64,000 bases of DNA from Pascua guehoae (lineage: Eukaryota > Basidiomycota > Tremellomycetes > Trichosporonales > Trichosporonaceae): the NCBI GenBank assembly GCA_001600415.1, contig BCJX01000001.1, forward strand, positions 2,675,532 through 2,739,531. Reading direction: 5' to 3'. Shown in pieces: positions 56,174 to 64,000 of this stretch (its first letter is position 1; each line of letters opens with the position of its first letter). The notes beneath the pieces are model-generated. The model searched no databases, was not told the DNA's origin, and was given only the letters and a program-made list of their open reading frames with translations. The translations under genes were made by a program, and so were the position numbers.

Positions 56174-57209
56174 AGGGCGGCGTGGGACGGCGCAAGGGTC
56201 CCGGGTAGAGTATGACCAGCTGCCGTGTAAGCGCACTGCGCAGCTATTGCCATGACGGCGACGGCCACCAGCTCCCCACCCCTCCACATGTCATACCTAG
56301 CGGTGCTGGGCGACTTGGATGTAATGTCTTGTTATGAAGCATCAATACACACTCGCAGTGGCTCACAGGCGTTTTGACCACAGGTGGATAGTACCCAACT
56401 GCTGCGCTACGCCCCAAGCTCGGCCGGTGGCAGAACTCTCCTGCCCACTGAAACTTCCATGACCAAGGTTGCGGTGCAAGTGGTCAACAAACGTTACGCT
56501 TACCCCGGAACAGAGTCTCAGGGCATAAGTGGGGTTCTGTGGGGGCAGAAGTCGGCGCAATGCGCAACAGCTGCGGGGCTCTGTGGGGCCTCATGGGGCA
56601 ATCAACGTCAGTGCCAGCCGTGGTTGGTGCATCCGCCCATTCTACAGTCAGTGGGCGCGGTTGTGGGTGTCGAAGAAGGGTATTCCATGACGATGTTGAC
56701 TGTTGTTGGGAAGGAGGTATATGATGCGTTGATGCGGCGAGCGCTAGACCTCAAAGACCCCGGCCATCACTGGACGTCGTCGCAAACGTGGGCTGTGTCT
56801 TTGAATCCTACTCATCCTGAATACTGGTACGGGTCCACTGACTACTGCGAGGTGGGCCGGTCATCGAGGGGTTACACCCAAACAATTGCTGTTTGGCTGC
56901 ACAAGAGGGTGAAGAGGGCATGTCCTTGGTGGTGCAGATGTGGCCAGTGTGAGCAAGCGAGAGACGAGGGTTGAAATTTCAAGTCACAGCGATGAACATG
57001 TTATGGATACAGACGACATAAATGACAGGCACGAGGAGAGATGCGAGGGATACACAAGTGTTCTCTTCAAAGGAGACAGAGAGAGGGCTGAAGGAGCAAG
57101 CGCACATGTTTGGTTGACAATGTGCGGGGCTGGCAGGTGGGTGGTGAGACCGAGCCTGGTTGGGGTTGGGTTCGAGCGGTGAGACAGAACCCCGAGGCTG
57201 CGCGTTGGA
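56174..57209. other. Intergenic region, no gene seen
   Basis: Convergent 3' sides of the methyltransferase and the next minus-strand gene; a plus frame at 56384-56974 starts with GTG and has no motif. Confidence 0.5.
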
Positions 57210-58795
57210 CTACGACCAGTGTTGAAACCATGACACCCACTCTCGATGCGATGGCAGCCTCGTCGCGCCGTCTCTACTTGTACAGTAGGCCTCGATCCGA
57301 AATTCGTCTGCAGACATGGTTGCGGCGTACTCCTGGCGGGTCAGGAAGCTGACCACGCCTCGTAGGGGAATGAATACAGGGTCTGGCAGGTATCAGTAAA
57401 CGGGTTGCATTCTATGGGCATTCTTCTGCAACTCACCGAGTGGGTCGGGCTCTGTCCTCGATCCTCCGGCGGCCGCCGAGCTATTCCAGTTCCTCGGCAG
57501 GAACGGAAAGTCCACAAGCGTCCAGCGCACAGCGTCAATCGACCGATGCCGAGGTAGACCGTTGAACTGTGTGAAGATGCGATCCAAGATCCCGCGTACG
57601 GTAAGGGTCAAGGTGTCCCCGGAAAGAGGGACGCTGTTGAAGGAACTCCGAGAAAGAGGGTCGGTGTAGATGCAATGCCAACCCCCGAATGGGTTTGTGG
57701 ATGAAATATGACCACAATGTCGGTAACGTTTACGCCCTCTTCAAGGGCATATTGTGGAATAGTCGGCAGTTGATCCGTATACTGGTACTCGACATTTATA
57801 ATGAGTTTTTGGAGATGAGGGCGGAGTGGAACGGATACGGGGTTCACCCAGAGAGAAAATGGCTGGCCGTCGACGCCCACATGAAGCACCAGCTTCTGAA
57901 GCTTGGGCGAGGCAAGCAGGTCGAGGTCCGGAATCAATGGCTCCTGGAATATTGCCCGGGGTGTCGTTATGGCCATCAGTCGAGCGACACTGACGTTGGC
58001 CGTGTGTTCCGCCACCATCTTCATCATGCGACAGAGTCTGGCGTTGCCCGTGAGGTCATGCGCCATGCGAATGTCAAGCACTCGGGTCACACCGAGGTTC
58101 CGTCGCAGCCTGCGCGGGTAGAGCTTGTCCTGTGTCTCAGAGGCGTGGATAATACGGCCGTTCTTGTCCATGGGAGCCAAGGCAGGGATGCGACATCCTT
58201 GCGCGGCGCGGATACCCCCGTTTGCAATGTTGTCCTGGTCGACGACAATGTGGACAGGGAGCGTGCGATCGACAAACTTTTTGAGGTCCCGACACACTGC
58301 GCGAAGGGTGATTTGTGTTGAGACGGACGCGAAGAGGACGGCAGATTCAATGATGTGGGGGTGAAAGTCGTAAGAGAGGCGCTCGACCGCGTTGGATCCC
58401 GTCATCACAATCTCCGGGGCCGCGGTTGAATGCGTGACAACGATGTCGGGAATGCTGTCGCCCGTGATGCAGAAATCGCTCGACATTGCTCGTCCTAACG
58501 CCCGGGATCCCGATGCCGAAGACCGCGTGAGAGTCGCACTGCTCACACCAGTAGCACCAGTGCACACAATGTCATCATCGTCGTCGTCCGAGGTCAGGTC
58601 GACAGTGGCGCTGGCAGGCACGGCTGGCCGGTTTGCCGTGGCCCATCTTGGGTTGGCCCTCGGCCGCTTAGGACGAGGGTGGTCGTCGTCGATAGTGTGA
58701 ATGTCGGGCGGAGTTCTTGCTCGACTGTTGATGTGATCAGTTCCCTTCTGCTCCACTATCGCCGAAGAGCCCTGGGTCGTTACTCACCGTGACAT
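57210..58795 (-). CDS. F-box-like lineage-family protein with apparent frameshift
   Basis: Read from 58795 downwards: an 8-nt coding exon (58788-58795, ATGTCACG), then 58724 to about 57610, then a frame-shifted continuation to 57437, and 57210-57382. The N-terminal ~100 residues are disordered with DDDDDD. HPHIIESAVLFASVSTQITLR and DLKKFVDR form the F-box-like module also seen at 39466-40851. VTDIVVIFHPQ matches the paralogue strand VYIFIPP. The end SFLTRQEYAATMSADEF matches its HFLTLAEYRALVGEE. Between about 57660 and 57610 the frame must move by one; no GT-AG intron of the right phase was found. Either a decayed copy, a sequencing slip or an unusual splice. Confidence 0.55.
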
Positions 58796-58890
58796 GAGGC
58801 TGAGCGAGGAGTTGGGGAGTAGAGTGTATCGTGATGAACGCTGGACCAAGAAGGCAGAGCAATACGCAAGATGTATGAAAGTATGCGTGA

Positions 58891-58915
58891 AAGAGAGAGA
58901 AGAGAGAGAGAGAGA
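58891..58915. repeat. GA-rich simple repeat
   Basis: AAGAGAGAGAAGAGAGAGAG-type tract in the divergent promoter between 58795 and 59066. Confidence 0.8.
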
Positions 58916-59065
58916 ATGGGAATGAAGAAAAGGGCTGAGAGTGTTTGTTGCAGCAGTCAGTAGTAGTCGTAGTGTGGTTGACGCGACCGACGATCATGGC
59001 GGCAATGGGTGAATCAGGCACGTGACCGTAGAAACCAACACCACAACAACCTCAACAACGACGCC

Positions 59066-59261
59066 ATGGCCTCCTCTCTTCCAGCTCTTTCTCGCTCCTA
59101 TCGCATGATGCACAGCATGCTGCAGGTTAGCCTTGATCCCCCTCTTTCTTTGCACAGCATTGCAGCGCCTGCTCAAAGGCCATGCAGTTCCAGATAGTCT
59201 ATCAGCAAACGACAGCGCTGCAGGCACCTTCATGCCAGCGACCATTCAAGATAACGACTAG
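59066..59261 (+). CDS. Doubtful very small two-exon gene
   Basis: Exons 59066-59125 and 59166-59261 would encode 51 residues, starting MASSLPALSRSYRMMHSMLQ and joined in phase to RLLKGHAVPDSL. The donor is GTTAGC and the acceptor ATTGCAG. The SYRMM-LQRLL pattern faintly recalls LYR-type mitochondrial proteins, but the product is too short for that family and further exons were not found. It could equally be leader of something else. Low confidence. Confidence 0.25.
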
Positions 59262-59385
59262 GATGATGACTGCACACTGATCTTAGTTCACATACATCTT
59301 GCTGGACTAGTTTCACCTAAATACAAGCTCATTGTTCACTCTATGTACATGGCCCTTTTCTGCCGCATCGCTACCCACAGTCATC

Positions 59386-60735
59386 CTAACTGAACACAAC
59401 CATAAAACGGAGGACACCAACTACCACCCAGTACCAGTACACAAGCATGGCGAGGAGGAGCACCCAAGGAGCCCAGCGAGGGACAGTTCGGACATAGTCT
59501 GCGTCGGAACCACCCAGGCCAATGTCGTTGTTGAATGTCGACCGTAGCCGCCGGTGACGAGGACGGATGTGGCTGCCCCACAGGTCGTTGTCGTCTGTGG
59601 CAGAATAACGGTGGTAGGGACTGGGCGACGCGGGCGATGCAATAGACGCAGGCGGCTGTGACTGCACTTCATTGGGGTGATGATAGAGGAGCGGACGACT
59701 GAACGGGTTGTTTATGTTGTTGTTGGCTGACAACGGGCTTCTGGTAGCCTGGTCCCTTGCGTTGCGCTGCGTATGGAGTGGCCCATTCACCATCAGAGGC
59801 GAAGGAGGGTGCTCAAAGGTCGCTACAGTTGCCCACCGTGAATCGGAGATGTAGGACGAGTCTCGAAACTCAAGAGGCGTGGCGTACCCCTCGTCGCTTT
59901 CGCTCCCCGAAAATAAGTTGCCTTGGGAGTGTTGGCCAGGCGATCCGAGCTTCACCCCGAACGTGGGTACCGTGGTGTGACGATGGTCCTCGGCTGGCTG
60001 AGTGGTAGACTGCACCATGCGGGCGTGTAATGATGGGCTAAAGTTGTCGTTGATTTGTATCTTGCAGTCCCCATTGTGCGTGCGGTTGCCGCTCAGGTCC
60101 TTCGAGTGACTGCAAGAAGGAATCGAGTCGAGAGACATGGACGAGGGAACACTGCTGATCGAGTTTCCGTCCAACGACGCCGGCGTTGCTTCCAGCGTCT
60201 GGGACCCCGCAGGACAGGCTGCTGAGGGAGGCGCAAGTGGAGCGGGGGTTTCGGGCACGTTGTGGGCGTCGGTCTGGTCGCGGGCGCGAGGGATGGGTGT
60301 GCCAGGGGAAGGTGTGTGATTGGAAGTTGCTGGCGTCTGGGGCTGCTTGGAGTGACTAGGACACGTCGGGAACGGCTGGGAGGCGAGCCGCGGGAACGGT
60401 GACCCCGGTGGGGGAGGTAATGGAGAGCTGTATCGCGGTTGAGGCCTCGAGACGAATGCGAGTGCAAACGGCGAAGGATTGGGGCGGGCAACCTGGGGCG
60501 CACTCCACGGTGCGTCGAGCTGTGCTTGTGGTGGCGTTGGAGCGGAGTGACGGCGCAGCTGGTGTAGTGAACGCCGCCCTTGGCGTTTGTCACGGGCTTT
60601 GATTGTGGCCATGCCGTCGTCTTGAAGCGAGGTGACACCGTGGCCGATGTCCTGCACGTGTGCGTCTTCCTGGAGAGTGCCAAAGGAAGGCTTGGTAGTG
60701 TTGAGGGGAAGCGGCATGTTCGAGGGCAAGTGCAT
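59386..60735 (-). CDS. Disordered tail-anchored membrane protein
   Basis: Single-exon gene for 449 residues. The first ~410 residues are Pro/Ser/Thr-rich with short acidic islands (SGSESDEGYATP); no domain recognised. A basic stretch RPRHRRLRS precedes a C-terminal hydrophobic segment WAPWVLLLAMLVYWYWVVV and a short FMVVFS end, the layout of a tail-anchored protein inserted by the GET pathway, with the bulk in the cytosol. Target membrane is unknown. The ATG at 60735 (MHLPSNMPLPL) is the first in frame. Confidence 0.6.
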   Translation of the reverse strand: MHLPSNMPLPLNTTKPSFGTLQEDAHVQDIGHGVTSLQDDGMATIKARDKRQGRRSLHQLRRHSAPTPPQAQLDAPWSAPQVARPNPSPFALAFVSRPQPRYSSPLPPPPGSPFPRLASQPFPTCPSHSKQPQTPATSNHTPSPGTPIPRARDQTDAHNVPETPAPLAPPSAACPAGSQTLEATPASLDGNSISSVPSSMSLDSIPSCSHSKDLSGNRTHNGDCKIQINDNFSPSLHARMVQSTTQPAEDHRHTTVPTFGVKLGSPGQHSQGNLFSGSESDEGYATPLEFRDSSYISDSRWATVATFEHPPSPLMVNGPLHTQRNARDQATRSPLSANNNINNPFSRPLLYHHPNEVQSQPPASIASPASPSPYHRYSATDDNDLWGSHIRPRHRRLRSTFNNDIGLGGSDADYVRTVPRWAPWVLLLAMLVYWYWVVVGVLRFMVVFS

Positions 60736-61794
60736 TGCCGACGTGGGGACGGAGAATGAACGTCGGGTTAAGGACCAAGGGGAGGGAGATGGAATGAGTA
60801 CAGGAGAAGGCTAGAATGAAAACACTGGGAGAAGATGAGAGAGAAGAGAACAGAGAAGAGACTGAGGTTGAAAAACATGGCAGGAGGTGCAAGGACGAGC
60901 AAGCACAGAAAAGGGAAGGGAAGGGGAAGGGAAGGATTGTCCCTCGTCGTGCAGATCACTCTCACTTTTAGCCATCATGCGACCAAACATCAATCTCCAA
61001 CATCTCTGCATCTGTATCTTTGTCATCCCTCGCCACTTACATTTTATCTACCACGCCAACACCTACCTCCCTCCAGGCCCAGCCCCACCACCGCCTACTT
61101 ACATCCCAGGACGATCAACCCCTCGGGGCAGAGGAACTCAACCCCGGCAGCTTTCTCTCAAACTCCGGGCTTGACACTTGAGTCATGTTGCTGTCAAGGT
61201 GAAGAGTGAAGAGATGAAGAGTGAGGAGATGAAGAGCGAGGAGGTGAAGAGCGAGGAGGTGAAGATCCTTGGCTCGGTATCTGTGTGCACTCCCTTGGCG
61301 AGGGCGGCGGCCCAAGCTTAGGATCGAGACAGGCGACATATTCCGACAAAGGGAGCTTTCCGTGCTGACCCACTCGTGCTCACACTGTGACCCCAATAAA
61401 ACGTGTACAACCTGCCACCAACCTCGAGATCGCTTTCCAGTCATAGCTGGAGCAGGAGTGGCCTTGCTCCTGTACAGCCAAGGAACATCACCCAGCTCCA
61501 GGGACAGTACGGGCTGCTCACGATGGCAAGTGGGCTTGTCAACAACAGCCCACTGAGCTCGGGAACGTGCATGCGCGTCATCGAGGCCGGCATCCCGCCA
61601 TCCGAACGAAATATGGGGGGAGTGGTGGCACATTGGGCTGGGCAGCCGCAGAATGGTTGGTCCGTGCATCCAATTCGGTCCACACCAAACACGTCCTGCA
61701 GGGGACTCATTGTTCTCATGAGGTTGGCTATACACATGACCATTAATTGTGGCATTCTCACCGCTACCTCTGCATCACCAAGCGGCCGCCTCCC
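60736..61794. other. Gene-poor region with a 15-bp minisatellite
   Basis: Pyrimidine-rich promoter of the tail-anchored gene, then DNA without a supported gene. A minus frame at 61115-61735 owes an LHLLALHLL repeat to the minisatellite and starts with GTG. Confidence 0.5.
61199..61264. repeat. 15-bp minisatellite, about four units
   Basis: Imperfect units of GTGAAGAG(T/C)GA(A/G)GAG type run head to tail. Confidence 0.85.
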
Positions 61795-62033
61795 CTAGTT
61801 GTCACTCTCGTCGTCCGACTCGTCCATCACCTTGCCCCCGCACTCCGAGCAGAGCCACCCGTACGCCAGGTACCAACGCGGGTTGCAGAATCCTGTGGTT
61901 AGACGGATCCGTGTCTGTGTGTGGTGCCGTGTCTGTGTATGGTGGCGAGGGGGGAGAGGGGAGGGGACTACAAAGGCATACCCTTGCCGTCACCGTTAGG
62001 GCAGATGGGGTACTCCTTTCCTCCCTCGGCCAT
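61795..62033 (-). CDS. 45-residue Cys4 microprotein
   Basis: Two exons, 61994-62033 and 61795-61892, joined in phase across a 101-nt intron (donor GTGACG, acceptor CTAACCACAG), encode 45 residues starting MAEGGKEYPICPNG. Four cysteines are arranged C11-x4-C16 and C28-x2-C31, with a Trp/Tyr-rich stretch RWYLAYGW between them and an acidic end ESDDESDN. The layout suggests a minimal zinc ribbon. The aromatic core and in-frame splice argue for real coding, though the gene is below usual annotation limits and an upstream exon cannot be excluded. No function can be assigned; protein or nucleic-acid binding is possible. Confidence 0.6.
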
Positions 62034-64000
62034 GTTGTAGCTGGTGGTGTCGTTTGGTGGCAAGCGAATATGGCAGTGGCAGGTGAGAGGGGTGTTAGCG
62101 GGGACGAGGGGGCGTGCACGGTGCGGGTTATATGCGCCGTTCCAGGAGCATCATGGCCGGCGACCGTGTTCAGAATGGGGTGTGAAGCATTAGTGAGCTT
62201 CGCAGACTGTTGCTTCTCAACTACAAATCCTGATTTGGTTTGTGCCAGAGCCGCGAAGGTGCTGGGCGGCAAGCCGTCCTTTGGCGTTCGCCCGTCATGT
62301 CGGCGGTGTGGGCTTCTCGGGGGTTATCTGAGGCGCCACCTGCTGGGCTGGGCTTCTGATTCGGTTTCGCACGAGCCATCAGTAAGATGTAAGCGTTGTG
62401 ACGCTCTTATTTGTGCGTGTACACGGCGCACGGCTGGGCGTTATTGACTCGTGCTGATGGTGGCGGTCATTCGCGTACCGTGACGCATTGCCCTCTGCAA
62501 CATGCCACAGTGGCTGTTTGCTGCCAGCTTACAGAGGCGTACGTTGACCGACCACTGTCAACGTTCCACTTGGCCTCGTTGAGGTGCAGCCGACGTCTGT
62601 GCTGTAGCAAGAACGACTGACTGCCATGAGTTGGGACTTGGCCCCTGCTCCGAAGGTGGTAGCACTGTCGGTGACATTTCGGTTGTTCTTCGATCACACA
62701 CACTGCCCCTCTTGAGGGAGTGTGACCAGGGTAGGGAGCCGATCATCCCACCACATCGTCACCTCTGGAGATACCTGTCGTAGTGATCGTTCCTTCACGT
62801 ATAAAGGATAAGAATACCACCCACACCACTCACCAGTCGGCGAGGATGTTTCACCACATGGTGAGGGTCTGTTTCGCATGATCTTGATCTTCCACGCTGA
62901 GCTATGGTCGTTGACGAGAGTCACCAGGGTCCTCGTTCTCGTGGTCGAAAGCTGTTCGTTTCAGAGCCTTACCTCCCAAAGACCATCATAAACTCAATGG
63001 AAGTGCGGTTACCGGGATTTGGCGGTCACTTCTTACACACAAATTCATTGTGAGCCCACGTCAATCGCTGTCTTCCAGGAGCAGGACTGCGTGTCCTGGC
63101 CACCCGAACCGGCCCTAGCTTCTATTGTACGACAAGCTTGTGGGTGATCATGCCTGTTTTCCAACACCGCAACTTAAAACATCCCTCTAGCGCACTGTGA
63201 TTCGTCTGTGGGGGGTAAGTGCGTAGCCCGGTATGGAGTATGCTTACTGTTAATCGCACTCCCAACAAGAAGTTGTCGCGTTTCCTGCTTCAAGTTCCAG
63301 CCCTTCCACGGAACCCCTGATCTTCACCAATGCCAAGCGAAGCGGAGCCGGTCCAATACGACTCGCTCTGAAGGCCATATGCTGACACTTGCATAGCGAA
63401 CATACCGCACTCATTGGAGTCGCACCTCTGGCGTTCCGGTTTACACGGCTTGTTCGACGAGAGAGAAGAGGAATGGGTTGTTGTTTGGGCATCACGTGAT
63501 GCCGTAGGAACCGGACTCGAGTGCTGGAGCCGAGAATAGGGCTTGGTGACGGCACCATGACGTACGAAACCTCTTTGCTGCCGATCCTCGGTTCACCATG
63601 GGTCATGGTCTGATTCTATTCTGCTGCACTGTATTCTCCGTAGAATGCGGGGCACATGCATGCGCATGCCTCTGCATTCTGCGGGGCCACGGGGTAACCA
63701 AGTTGTGGAGTCGACTGGATGCATGATTTAAGCGAAACGGCCCGGGCGCCCCGCTCAACCTAGTCAACGGTAAGCTCTTGCTTCTGCTCAAACAAAGGTT
63801 TTTCCAAGTCGGTGGGACGCGATGATTGGAAGGCGAACAGCGGTACAGCGGACGGGATCGAGGGTCGGAGGGAGGTCGTGGATCATGGGATCTCGGTGAC
63901 AGACATGACAGGGTAGGGATCCTGCTGGTATTCTGCAGACATGGGCATGGAACCGCGACAACGTCACTTTGGTACTCGTTGCAGACCAGACAGAGATGCC
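62034..64000. other. Window end, no gene seen
   Basis: Nearly 2 kb with only short frames on both strands. It may hold the promoter of the microprotein gene and the 3' side of a gene beyond the window. Confidence 0.5.

Noticed and set aside
61115..61735. 206-codon minus-strand frame with Leu/His repeats
   Set aside because: The repeats come from the 15-bp minisatellite and the start is GTG.

Overview
The window is a gene-dense stretch of a filamentous or yeast-like fungal genome, most likely a basidiomycete of the Tremellomycetes, and perhaps Trichosporonales. The inference rests on four things: GC-rich coding DNA; many short spliceosomal introns (GTNNGY donors, CTAAC/CTGAC-like branch sites, CAG or TAG acceptors); tRNA genes almost all interrupted after position 37; and several F-box-like proteins typed only as lineage families. 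No prokaryotic operon, CRISPR array, insertion sequence, plasmid or phage structure was seen.

Layout. 0-9 kb: 3' part of an NCS1 (uracil/allantoin-type) permease, a NUDT19-like Nudix hydrolase, a 2H-phosphoesterase/ThpR-like protein, a GH71/99-like glycoside hydrolase with a fascin-like tail, and a TauD-type 2-oxoglutarate dioxygenase. 9-22 kb: a type II membrane SGNH hydrolase with 12 exons, a hotdog thioesterase, a BAG-domain cochaperone and a MetE-C-like methyltransferase. 22-30 kb: an extended SDR/epimerase-like enzyme, an intronless GNAT-ankyrin protein, an intronless bacterial-type endonuclease V and an orphan coiled-coil protein. This block is bordered by tRNA genes. 30-36 kb: an eight-exon siderophore-iron transporter (SIT/ARN-type MFS) with an ATCTGATAA iron-GATA element upstream, and a Pro/Ser-rich protein. 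37-44 kb: two F-box-like proteins and a 13-exon APC-type amino-acid/GABA permease that contains 4-nt and 9-nt exons. 46-56 kb: a disordered SP/TP-rich protein, a DUF4246 protein, a LOR-fold protein with an RS-rich tail and a class I methyltransferase. 57-62 kb: a third F-box-like protein with an apparent frameshift, a doubtful short gene, a tail-anchored disordered protein and a 45-residue Cys4 microprotein. The last 2 kb hold no gene that I can support.

Twelve tRNA genes (Ile x2, Val, Phe x2, Leu, His, Ala x2, Glu, Ser, Gly) are scattered through the window, and ten have introns. Genes lie on both strands with their own promoters. I see no biosynthetic cluster. Transport and nutrient acquisition (NCS1, SIT, APC permeases) is the one recurrent theme, and the SIT and APC promoters carry GATA-type motifs consistent with iron and nitrogen control. 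Exon coordinates were derived by hand from splice signals, frame continuity and family motifs; expect errors of a base or two at some junctions.
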